Assembly: GCA_034666665.1 (NCBI GenBank)
Contig: JAXDLK010000201.1
Span: 1 to 13,586 of the forward strand
Direction: 5' to 3'
DNA from: JAXDLK01 sp034666665
GTDB taxonomy: Bacteria > Desulfobacterota > Binatia > JACPRU01
Length of the DNA: 13,586 nt
Below the pieces are notes generated by a model. It made no database searches. It worked only from the letters and a program-made list of their open reading frames with translations, and was not told the origin of the DNA. A program made the position numbers and the translations under genes. Position 1 is the stretch's first letter. Every line of letters begins with the position of its first letter. Positions 7,282 to 13,586 of the stretch are shown here, one piece after another.

Positions 7282-7934
7282 GGACTGGGTCTCCGGTGCC
7301 AGCGGCGACACCGTCGCAGCAGGAGACCGGCCCCGACCCCGAGAAGGCTCAGAGTCCCCGGCTCCGGCACGGCTGTCGGCGCCGCGAACTGGTAGGCCAG
7401 GCTGTGCCCGAAGTACGACGTACCGATCGAGACGGGCGAAAGACTTCCCCGGGCCGTGCCCTCTCCCCACACCGGAACCGTCACCTCTGCGGGACCGTCG
7501 AAGCTCGACCGCCCGACCACGAATCCCGTCATCGTGAACGTCGTCTCGAGCGGGTCGAGTGTGAGCTCGACAGGAGCCGCGGAGAAGCGGAGCTCACCGT
7601 CCGAGAAGGCATACGTGTTGCTGCCGAACGTGAGCAGATTGAACGGGTCGAACCGCACGATGGAGCTCAGCGATACGGGCGAGCCGAGAGCCATCGCGGC
7701 GAAGAAGAACGAGCTGTTTACGCATCCGGTTCGCGTCGGCGGGCCGGCGCGCATCTCGAAGCCGTCGCCGTGCAAGAGAAATCCATGCGGCTCGCAGTCG
7801 AAGATCACCGCCGTCGCGACCTGTCCAGCGGTGATCGTGACGGCGTCCGCGGGGTGCGCGGCGACCGCGAACGCGATCGCCAGCGAGGTCATCGCGATAC
7901 GTCCCGGACGGCACCTCGTTCGATGACTCGTCAT
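7170..7934 (-). CDS. PEP-CTERM sorting-domain protein with extended C-terminus
   Basis: A 254-residue predicted secreted protein of unknown function. The start at 7934 gives a basic n-region followed by a hydrophobic signal peptide (about 15-31, ending HPADA); a Met at residue 15 (7892) is an alternative start. The mature part is beta-strand-rich with two cysteines, C47 and C71. The C-terminus shows a PEP-CTERM signal: VPEP (189-192), a hydrophobic helix (TLSLLGVGAGLLL) and a basic cluster, RRCRR (207-211). Family members usually stop about here, where an exosortase processes the tail. This frame instead continues 43 residues with Arg/Pro/Ser-rich sequence that overlaps the M48 gene antisense. 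Residue 212 is TGG (7301-7299), one base from a stop codon. A start at 7934 is supported by AGGCG just upstream. The gene follows dnaE2 by 104 bp on the same strand. No exosortase gene is present here. Confidence 0.8.
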   Translation of the reverse strand: MTSHRTRCRPGRIAMTSLAIAFAVAAHPADAVTITAGQVATAVIFDCEPHGFLLHGDGFEMRAGPPTRTGCVNSSFFFAAMALGSPVSLSSIVRFDPFNLLTFGSNTYAFSDGELRFSAAPVELTLDPLETTFTMTGFVVGRSSFDGPAEVTVPVWGEGTARGSLSPVSIGTSYFGHSLAYQFAAPTAVPEPGTLSLLGVGAGLLLRRCRRWHRRPSPQRWGRNRRKRSASRFSAPPLPTPALSSAAIRTGGRG

Positions 7935-8038
7935 CGTCGCCTACCGGTCGCAAACCTGGAGGGACCCGTCAAGCAGAGCCCCGAGGCTCGAGGCCGCCGC
8001 CGGGACGGCGCGACGACGGAGAGTGCGGGAGAGCCACG
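7935..8038 (-). other. dnaE2 / PEP-CTERM intergenic gap
   Basis: This 104-bp gap holds two short GC-rich stem-loops: CGCCG/CGGCG (7998-8010, 3-base loop) and GAGCC/GGCTC (7976-7989, 4-base loop). On the minus strand a TTGACG (7972-7967) could be a -35 element for the PEP-CTERM gene, but I find no convincing -10 at a normal distance. The stems lack U-tracts, so termination after dnaE2 is only a possibility. Confidence 0.3.
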
Positions 8039-11000
8039 TCAGCGGAAGTCGCGTGACTGCGGCAGCGGGGCAGGGACCGCGAGCGCCTCGAACCGCCGGC
8101 CGCGCACGTGGATCACGTCGTCGACGTTCTGCACGTAGCCCTCGATCAGGAGGAGCGGCGCGGTCTGCAAGAGCGCGCGGTGCCGCTCGAACACCCGGGG
8201 CGTCACCACCGCGTTCGAGGTGCCGGTCTCGTCCTCCAGCGTGAGGAACAGGAACCCCTTGGCCGTGCCGGGCCGCTGTCGCACGATCACCTGACCGGCG
8301 ACCTTGACCCACCGGCCGTCGCCGGCGGCCCGCAGCTCGGCGCTCGAGAGGATGCCATCCGCACGCAGCGCCTCCCTCAGGTGTCGCATGACGTGTGGCC
8401 CGACCGTCATCTCGCTCGCGCGATAATCGGCGAGCGTCCGCTCGACGGCGGTCATCGGCGGAAGCGGTGAGCTCCGTTCGCCGTCGTCCACGCCGGCGAC
8501 GAGACCGTCGCGGTCGGTCGGCACCGCGGCGACCTGCCAGAGCGCTTCCCGCCGGCGATAGCCGAGGCTCGCGAAGGCGCCGAGGTGCGCGAGCGTGTCG
8601 AGCTCCGCGCGCCGGAGATCCGTCCGCCGCGCGAAGTCGCGGATCGAGACGAACGGCGCGGCGGCGCGTTCGGCTTCGATCCGCTTTCCCGCCTGCTCGC
8701 GCAGGCTCTTCACGTAGCGGAGCCCGAGGCGGAGGGCGCCGTCGTCGATCGTGCAGCTCCATCCCGAATGCGCGACGTCGATCGGCAGCACGGGCACGCC
8801 GTGGCGCTGCGCGTCCTTCACCAGCGTCGCGGGATGGTAGAAGCCGAGCGGCCAGTTGTTGAGCATCGCGCACAGGAACGCGGCGGGGTGGTGAACCTTG
8901 AGGTACGCCGAGGCGTACGCGAGCAGCGCGAAGCTGGCCGCGTGGCTTTCCGGGAAGCCGTACAGGGCAAACGACGTGATCGACTGCACGATCTCGTCTG
9001 CCTTCTTGCCGACGATTCCGTTCCGCGCCATGCCGGCGCGGAGCCTGCTTTCGATCCCGTGCATGCGCTCCACCGAGCGCTTGAAGCTCATCGCGCGGCG
9101 AAGCTCCTCGGCCTCCCCGGGCGTGAAGCCGGCGACGGCCATCGCCATCCGCAGGAGCTGCTCCTGGAAGAGCGGCACGCCGAGCGTCCGCTCGAGGATC
9201 GGCTGGAGCGCCGGATGCGCATAGGTCACCGGCTCGCGGCCGGCGCGCCGGTTCAGGTACGGGTGCACCATCTCGCCGACGATCGGTCCCGGACGGATGA
9301 TCGCCACCTCGACGACCAGGTCATAGAAGCGCTCGGGCCGGAGGCGCGGCAAGGTCGCCATCTGCGCGCGGCTCTCCACCTGGAAGACGCCGATCGTATC
9401 CGCGCGACGAAGGCTCTCGTAGACCGCCGGATCGTCCGTCGGCAGGCGTCCGAGATCCACGTCGACGCCCTCGTGCTCGCGCACGAGCGGGAGCGCATCC
9501 TCGAGCACCGCCATCATGCCGAGGCCGAGGAGGTCGACCTTGATGATGCCGAGATCGGCGCAGTCCTCCTTGTCCCACTGAACGACGACGCGGCCGGGCA
9601 TGCGTGCGCGCTCGAGCGGCACCACCTCGTCGAGCCGGCCGGCGGCGATCACCATGCCGCCGGAATGCTGCCCGAGATGGCGCGGCAGGCCCTGGATCTC
9701 CCCCGCGAGACGGACGAGCTGCCGGACGCGCGGCGACGCCGCGTCGAATCCGGCGTTCCGGATCTGCGCGGCGAGCGTGTCGAACTCGTCCCGGTAGCCG
9801 TGCTCGCGGAGACAGCGCGACAGTCGATCGACCTCGGTCTCCGAGAAGCCGAGCACCTTGCCGATCTCGCGTGCGGCGCTCCGCGGCCGGTAGGTGATGA
9901 CGTTCGCCGTCATCGCCGCGCCGCGCTCGCCGTACCGCTCGTAGACGTGCTGGATGACCCGCTCGCGCCGATCGCCGCTCGGGAGATCGATGTCGATGTC
10001 CGGCCACTCGCCGCGCTCCTCCGAGAGGAAACGCTCGAAGAGGAGGTCCATGCCGATCGCGTCGACGGCCGTGATGCCTAGGCAGTAGCAGACGGCGCTG
10101 TTCGCGGCGGACCCGCGGCCCTGCGCGAGGATCCCCTCGCGGCGACAGAACTCGACGACGTCCCAGACGATCAGGAAGTACCCGGCGAGCCCGAGCTTCT
10201 CGATGATCGCGAGCTCGTGATCGAGCTGTGCGCGGATGCGCGGCGTGATCGCGTCGTAGCGGCGAGCCGCTCCCTCGAACGCGAGCGCGCGCAGGCGCTG
10301 GTCGGGGGTCTCGCCGGGCGGCAGCGGGTAATCGGGAAAACGATAGCCGAGGTCGGCGAGCGTGAACTCGCACCGCTCCGCGACCGTACGCGTGTTGCGG
10401 ATCGCTTCCGGAAGATCGCGGAAGAGAGCCTCCATCACGTCGGCGGGCTTCAGATGCCGCTCGGCGTTCGCGGCGAGGCGGCGCCCGGCGGCGTCGAGCG
10501 TGGTCTTCTCGCGGATCGCCGTCAGCACGTCGAGGAGCGCCCGCCCGCGCTTCGTCGCGTGCCGCACGTCGTTGGTCGCGACCAGCGGCAGCTTCTCGTC
10601 GGCGGCGAGATCCGCGAGGTGACGGTTGCGGCGCTCCTCGGCGGGATCGAGGTGTCGCTGGAGATCGACGTAGACGCGGTCCGGAAAGATCGCGCGGAGA
10701 CGGCGGACGGCGTCGCGTACGGCAGACGCGTCGCCGTGAAGCGGGCCGTCGTCACCGCCGGCGAGGCAGAGGAGGCCCTCGGCGTGCGGCTCGAGATCGC
10801 TCCAGGCGACCCGGTCTTCGCCTTTTTCCGCGCGGAGCTTCGACTCGGTGAGAAGGCGGCAGAGATTCCGGTAACCGCGGCGGCTCTGGACGAGCACGTA
10901 GAGCGTGGCGCCGTTCTCGAGCGCGAGCTCCGCGCCCACCAGCGGCCGGATCCCCGCCTCGCGCGCGGCGCGGAAGAAGCGCGGAGCACCGTACACGCCG

Positions 11001-11128
11001 CCGCGGTCGCCGAGCGCGACCTGGCCATGACCGAGTCGTGCCGCCTCGGCGACGAGGTCTTCCGGAAGCGAAGCGCCGCGGAGGAAGCTGAACGCGCTCG
11101 CGGCGCGGAGCTCGACGTAATCGGGCAT
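8039..11128 (-). CDS. dnaE2: Error-prone DNA polymerase DnaE2 (ImuC)
   Basis: A C-family polymerase of 1029 residues, the usual DnaE2 length, which carries out mutagenic translesion synthesis with ImuA and ImuB. The N-terminal PHP domain (about 3-195) starts ELRAASAFSFLRGAS. Later come GRGSAANS (337-344), the catalytic PDIDIDLP motif (D379, D381 equivalent to E. coli DnaE D401, D403) and the third acidic residue in KVDLLGLGMM (D532). FALYGFPESHAASFALLAYASAYLK is strongly conserved in this family. A C-terminal OB-fold lies at about 920-1010 (VKVAGQVIVRQRPGTAKGFLFLTLED). In the PHP domain the two metal-binding His seen in E. coli DnaE are E6 and A10, so no PHP nuclease activity is expected. The ATG overlaps an out-of-frame TGA (TGATG) and has no clear Shine-Dalgarno sequence; an upstream in-frame stop at 11156-11158 leaves no other ATG start. 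Confidence 0.96.
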   Translation of the reverse strand: MPDYVELRAASAFSFLRGASLPEDLVAEAARLGHGQVALGDRGGVYGAPRFFRAAREAGIRPLVGAELALENGATLYVLVQSRRGYRNLCRLLTESKLRAEKGEDRVAWSDLEPHAEGLLCLAGGDDGPLHGDASAVRDAVRRLRAIFPDRVYVDLQRHLDPAEERRNRHLADLAADEKLPLVATNDVRHATKRGRALLDVLTAIREKTTLDAAGRRLAANAERHLKPADVMEALFRDLPEAIRNTRTVAERCEFTLADLGYRFPDYPLPPGETPDQRLRALAFEGAARRYDAITPRIRAQLDHELAIIEKLGLAGYFLIVWDVVEFCRREGILAQGRGSAANSAVCYCLGITAVDAIGMDLLFERFLSEERGEWPDIDIDLPSGDRRERVIQHVYERYGERGAAMTANVITYRPRSAAREIGKVLGFSETEVDRLSRCLREHGYRDEFDTLAAQIRNAGFDAASPRVRQLVRLAGEIQGLPRHLGQHSGGMVIAAGRLDEVVPLERARMPGRVVVQWDKEDCADLGIIKVDLLGLGMMAVLEDALPLVREHEGVDVDLGRLPTDDPAVYESLRRADTIGVFQVESRAQMATLPRLRPERFYDLVVEVAIIRPGPIVGEMVHPYLNRRAGREPVTYAHPALQPILERTLGVPLFQEQLLRMAMAVAGFTPGEAEELRRAMSFKRSVERMHGIESRLRAGMARNGIVGKKADEIVQSITSFALYGFPESHAASFALLAYASAYLKVHHPAAFLCAMLNNWPLGFYHPATLVKDAQRHGVPVLPIDVAHSGWSCTIDDGALRLGLRYVKSLREQAGKRIEAERAAAPFVSIRDFARRTDLRRAELDTLAHLGAFASLGYRRREALWQVAAVPTDRDGLVAGVDDGERSSPLPPMTAVERTLADYRASEMTVGPHVMRHLREALRADGILSSAELRAAGDGRWVKVAGQVIVRQRPGTAKGFLFLTLEDETGTSNAVVTPRVFERHRALLQTAPLLLIEGYVQNVDDVIHVRGRRFEALAVPAPLPQSRDFR

Positions 11129-11155
11129 CAGTCGTAGGTCATCAGCCGCACGCCG

Positions 11156-11181
11156 TCAGTCGTACGTTTCAGTCGTATGTT
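11156..11181. repeat. 13-bp tandem duplication at the imuB 3' end
   Basis: TCAGTCGTACGTT (11156-11168) is followed directly by TCAGTCGTATGTT (11169-11181), with one mismatch. A third partial copy, TCAGTCGTAGGTC, lies at 11128-11140. On the minus strand each copy reads TACGACTGA, the codons Tyr-Asp-stop that end imuB. The copies are in three different frames, and the last TGA overlaps the dnaE2 ATG. Confidence 0.85.
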
Positions 11182-12665
11182 CCCTCGGCGAACCAGCGGC
11201 CGCCCTGGTGCTCGCGATAGATCCGGTAGACGGCGCCGTCGGTGAGCTCCGCGTCGTAATAGTCGCGCGCGAGCGGCGCCTCGCTCCACCACTCGCCCTG
11301 AAGCCGCCACGGCCCCGCGAGCGTGACGACGCGGCCGTGGATCGGCGGCGTCGTGGAGGTCGGTTCGCCGCTCACGTAATCGGGGCGGCCACGGTCGCAG
11401 ACCACGTGCACCGCCGGCGGCGGACGGAACGCCCGGAGCGCGAGCACGGAGACGGTGCCGCTCGTACGCGGCGCCGGCCGTTCCGGAGGAGCGAACCGAT
11501 CGAGCGCGAACGCTTCCGGGCGATGCGAGCTCACGACCACCGGCCTGCCCACGCGATCCGGTCCGGCGATCACCACGAGACGCGCGATCGCCGCGTCGAG
11601 CGCCTCGGGCGCCGGCCCGGGAGGATGGAAGAGCTCGAGCTCGACCGGTCGCGGCCGCTCCGGCGATGCCGACAGGCGGAACGACTCGACTGCGCCCCGC
11701 GGCGATCTTCGCTCGAAGCTCGCGCGGACGAGCGCGAGCAGGACCTTGGCGTCGGCCGTGGGCGCCGCGACCGCCACCGTTCGCTCTTCGCGACCACCGT
11801 CCGCGAGGCGAAGGGCGAGATCGAGATCGCCGGCGCGGAGCCCGCGAAGGTCGAGCCTCGCGATCAGCCGCTCGAGCGCCGCGCGGAGCAGGAACGAGAG
11901 CGGCTCGAAGGAATCGATCGCCCATTCGCAATCGACGACCTCCTCGAACCGTAGCGGTCGCGGCCGTAGTGACAGCGGCTGCCGATCCTCGCCGGCGGCG
12001 CGCTTCCAGAGCGCGACGCCGTCCTCCCCGAGGCGAGAGGCGATCGCATCGACCGACAGCCGGCCGAGATCGCCGACCGTGCGGATGCCCCAGCGGTCGA
12101 GCGTCACGGCGAGCTCGGCGGAAGGCTCGAGGAGCGACAGCGGCAGCGGCGAGAGCATCTCCCGCTCCCGCTCGGGCGGGAGCACCATTGCGGGGCCGTG
12201 GCTCCGCCGGGCCGCGAGGAGCGCAGCCGTCTTGCTCGACGCGACCCCTACGCTCGCTTCGAAGCCGGCGCGGCGGGTGCGCGCGGCGAGCGAGCTCGCG
12301 AGGTGCTCCTCGGTACCGAAGAGCGATGCGAGCCCGTCGACGTCGAGATGGACGACGCCGCCCCCGGCACTCTCGACGCGTGGCGAGAAGGCGTCCGCGA
12401 CGTCGGCGAGAGCGTCCTCGGCGGCGCGCAGCATCTCCGGGCCGGCGGTGCGCACGGTGACGCTCCCGGAGATCGCGCGCGCCTGCGCGAGCGAGAGGCC
12501 GCGACGGATGCCATGCGCCGCCGCCTCGGCGGAGACCGCGAGGAGCGAAGCGCGCGGCTCGCGGCCGGAGGCGACGATCACCGCGTGTCCGCGGAGCTCC
12601 GGCTCGGCGCGGAGACAAGCGGCGAGGGGAAAATCGGTAACGACGAGGCAGGCGATGCGCGCCAT
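11169..12665 (-). CDS. imuB: ImuB, catalytically inactive Y-family polymerase-like protein
   Basis: A 498-residue Y-family-like protein that, in characterised systems, links DnaE2 and ImuA to the sliding clamp and does not polymerise DNA. Aligning the start (IACLVVTDFPLAACLRAEPELRGHAV) with Pol IV, the first catalytic Asp is replaced by Val. The SIDEA motif is replaced by AGGGV (100-104), so the acidic pair is gone while HLDVDG remains. Other Y-family features persist: SVGVASSKTAALLAA (138-152), an HhH-like segment (LDRWGIRTVGDLGRL) and GEDRQPL (225-231). The C-terminal half carries ELELFHPP (342-348), a possible clamp-binding motif, and ends GGRWFAEGTYD, typical of ImuB. The ATG at 12665 lies 2 bases after the imuA stop, with GGAAG at 12677-12673 as ribosome binding site; the frame is open upstream within imuA but this start gives normal length. 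Confidence 0.94.
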   Translation of the reverse strand: MARIACLVVTDFPLAACLRAEPELRGHAVIVASGREPRASLLAVSAEAAAHGIRRGLSLAQARAISGSVTVRTAGPEMLRAAEDALADVADAFSPRVESAGGGVVHLDVDGLASLFGTEEHLASSLAARTRRAGFEASVGVASSKTAALLAARRSHGPAMVLPPEREREMLSPLPLSLLEPSAELAVTLDRWGIRTVGDLGRLSVDAIASRLGEDGVALWKRAAGEDRQPLSLRPRPLRFEEVVDCEWAIDSFEPLSFLLRAALERLIARLDLRGLRAGDLDLALRLADGGREERTVAVAAPTADAKVLLALVRASFERRSPRGAVESFRLSASPERPRPVELELFHPPGPAPEALDAAIARLVVIAGPDRVGRPVVVSSHRPEAFALDRFAPPERPAPRTSGTVSVLALRAFRPPPAVHVVCDRGRPDYVSGEPTSTTPPIHGRVVTLAGPWRLQGEWWSEAPLARDYYDAELTDGAVYRIYREHQGGRWFAEGTYD

Positions 12666-12667
12666 GA

Positions 12668-13348
12668 TCAGGCTTCCGCGAGCCGGAGCCGTGCGGCTTC
12701 GCCGGGAGCTCCACGGCGCGTCCGCACCACCCGCGCGCGGCTCTCGATGCCGCCGAAGAGGCGCGCGCGCAGGCGGTGCGTGGGCCAGATCATGCGCGGC
12801 TCCGAGAGCGCGAGACAGAGATGGGCGGAGCCGTCCACCATCCGCCGGTCGCTGAGCACGATGAGGGCGCCGCGGGAGGTCGCCGCGCGATGCGCCAGCC
12901 GCGGCCACGCCACGCCGAAGCGGAGCGAGAGCGCCGGTGCGAGCCCGTCGGCGAGGTCGAGGATCACCGCGCCGAAGCCGCGCGTCGAGAGCAGGATCTC
13001 GGCGGCGCGAAGCGCCTGCGGTGCCTCGCGCGGCCGTACCCAGAGGACGCGCGCGAGCTCGACTCCGGCGGCCGCCGCGCACGCCGGGTGGAAGCGGTCG
13101 CGCGGATCCACGAGCGCGACGACCTCGCCGCGGCCGGTCGCCGTGGCGAGGAGACTGTAGAGGAGGGACGTTCGGCCCGATGACGCGGGGCCGGAGACTT
13201 CGCTCAGTCGTCCGCGGGGAAATCCTCCGCCCGTCAGCCGGTCGAGACCGGGATTGCCCGACGAGAGCGCCTCGCTCCCCCGTTCGATCGTGAGGCCCCG
13301 AGTGACGCCGGGAAGATGGAGGAGGGGAGCTCGTTCGGCCGGGACCAT
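12668..13348 (-). CDS. imuA: ImuA, RecA-like protein of the mutasome
   Basis: A 226-residue RecA-fold protein, first gene of the translesion cassette, thought to help target ImuB/DnaE2 to damaged DNA. It shows the RecA-like order: SSGNPGLDRLTGGGFPRGRLSEVSG (29-53), a P-loop-like GPASSGRT (53-60), a strand with VVALVDPRDRFHP (76-88), a Walker-B-like AVILDLAD (127-134) and a C-terminal RARVVRTRRG. The P-loop has Arg59 where active RecA has Lys, so ATP hydrolysis may be weak or absent; I recall this variant in other RecA-like ImuA proteins but cannot check. The ATG at 13348 is the only in-frame start after a stop at 13391-13393. Its ribosome binding site is weak (GGTGG). The cassette is commonly under LexA control, but no lexA gene and no recognised SOS box are visible here. 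Confidence 0.9.
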   Translation of the reverse strand: MVPAERAPLLHLPGVTRGLTIERGSEALSSGNPGLDRLTGGGFPRGRLSEVSGPASSGRTSLLYSLLATATGRGEVVALVDPRDRFHPACAAAAGVELARVLWVRPREAPQALRAAEILLSTRGFGAVILDLADGLAPALSLRFGVAWPRLAHRAATSRGALIVLSDRRMVDGSAHLCLALSEPRMIWPTHRLRARLFGGIESRARVVRTRRGAPGEAARLRLAEA

Positions 13349-13518
13349 GCACCACCCGAACCGCCAGCTTCGTATTTCATTCGCCGGGGGTCAAGAGTAG
13401 TCAGAAAAATCTTCGCCGAGTGTTCGTCAAGAGCTAACCGCTTAGACTTTCTACGCTGGTCGATGGGCCCACCGCCGAAAGTCACCAGTCGGACTTCCCG
13501 CGCGACCAGTGGTGGCTT
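13349..13518 (-). promoter_or_regulatory. Upstream region of the imu cassette with repeated CTCTTGAC
   Basis: The region upstream of imuA must contain the cassette's promoter if it is transcribed on its own. On the minus strand CTCTTGAC occurs twice, at 13433-13426 and 13397-13390, each followed by CGGCGAA a short distance on (13418-13412 and 13386-13380). TTGACG and TTGACC resemble -35 hexamers, but neither has a good -10 at 16-18 bases; the best candidate hexamers match at only three positions. I cannot match any known LexA box. A 96-codon minus-strand frame across this region (to 13234) is rejected because it overlaps imuA out of frame. Confidence 0.35.
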
Positions 13519-13533
13519 GAACACGACGTGTTC
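13519..13533. promoter_or_regulatory. Perfect 15-bp dyad, possible operator
   Basis: GAACACGACGTGTTC has two perfect 7-bp arms around a single central base. It lies about 170 bp upstream of imuA. The GAAC...GTTC half-sites recall LexA/DinR operators, but the spacing is N7 rather than the N4 of the Gram-positive SOS box, so a LexA role is only a guess. It may instead belong to the adjacent repeat or to a gene beyond the window. Confidence 0.35.
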
Positions 13534-13536
13534 CTC

Positions 13537-13574
13537 GTCTCTCCCCTGTGGGGAGAGACCGCGCCGAAGGCGCG
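13537..13574. repeat. Twin GC-rich hairpins, probable dispersed repeat
   Basis: Two stem-loops stand side by side. GTCTCTCCCC/GGGGAGAGAC has a TGT loop (13537-13559), and CGCGCC/GGCGCG has a GAA loop (13560-13574). They are followed by AGAGAGGGG up to the window end. Hairpins built from CTCTCCCC...GGGGAGAG next to CGCGCC GAA GGCGCG are, from memory, common dispersed intergenic repeats in GC-rich proteobacterial genomes. They could also act as a terminator for a neighbouring gene outside the window. Confidence 0.6.
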
Positions 13575-13586
13575 AGAGAGGGGTGA

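Noticed and set aside
7271..7289. CCCAG/CTGGG stem at the end of the M48 gene as a terminator
   Set aside because: Five base pairs with a 9-base loop and no U-tract on either strand; too weak to call.
7456..7926. 156-codon plus-strand frame opposite the PEP-CTERM gene
   Set aside because: The minus strand shows a signal peptide and a PEP-CTERM motif; the plus-strand frame shows no domain.
8585..10081. 498-codon plus-strand frame inside dnaE2
   Set aside because: Antisense shadow of strongly conserved polymerase sequence.
11128..12714. 528-codon minus-strand frame ending at the dnaE2 start
   Set aside because: Out of frame with imuB, Arg/Gly/Ala-rich; it only reflects the repeated TACGACTGA tail.
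13389..13430. Sigma-70 promoter for imuA using TTGACC or TTGACG
   Set aside because: Neither -35-like hexamer has an acceptable -10 at 16-18 bases, so it is kept only as a low-confidence regulatory region.
13234..13524. 96-codon minus-strand frame upstream of and into imuA
   Set aside because: Starts with GTG inside the 15-bp dyad, has no ribosome binding site and overlaps imuA out of frame by more than 100 bp.

Overview
The window is GC-rich bacterial chromosome, with G or C at nearly every third codon position, and it is packed with genes. The mix suggests a deltaproteobacteria-grade or related environmental lineage such as Myxococcota, Desulfobacterota or Binatota. The clues are a dnaX-ybaB-recR cluster, a CHASE2 adenylate cyclase, a PEP-CTERM protein, and an imuA-imuB-dnaE2 cassette whose ImuA is RecA-like. 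This placement is an inference from gene content; there is no rRNA or other marker to fix it.

Left half, + strand (1-7281): one tightly packed gene string. It holds the 3' part of dnaX (clamp-loader subunit, cut by the window edge), ybaB/ebfC, recR, a YheS-type ABC-F ATPase, a CHASE2 class III adenylate cyclase and a secreted M48 metallopeptidase. Most junctions abut or overlap: ybaB/recR is TGA|ATG, ABC-F/cyclase is GTGA, cyclase/peptidase is ATGA. The one clear break is between recR and the ABC-F gene. There an approximately 86-bp near-perfect palindrome is flanked by a 6-bp direct repeat, GTAGAT. Removing the element plus one repeat copy restores a perfect TAG|ATG junction, so this looks like a small MITE-like insertion into a coupled operon.

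Right half, - strand (13348 down to 7170): imuA, imuB and dnaE2 (imuC) form the mutagenic translesion-synthesis cassette, with 2-bp and 40-bp gaps. A small PEP-CTERM secreted protein gene follows. Its 3' end runs past the normal sorting signal and overlaps the end of the M48 gene tail to tail by 112 bp, probably through a lost stop codon. The region upstream of imuA (13349-13586) holds direct repeats, a perfect 15-bp dyad and a pair of GC-rich hairpins that look like a dispersed repeat.

Functionally, the left string joins replication and recombination genes (DnaX, YbaB, RecR) to translation-factor, second-messenger and envelope-proteolysis genes. The right half is a DNA-damage tolerance module: RecA-like ImuA, inactive Y-family adaptor ImuB and error-prone polymerase DnaE2. 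I see no tRNA, rRNA, CRISPR array, complete insertion sequence or phage gene. I do not see a wholly new multi-gene system. The most notable signals are the recR/ABC-F insertion, the extended PEP-CTERM tail and the small repeats around the imu cassette.
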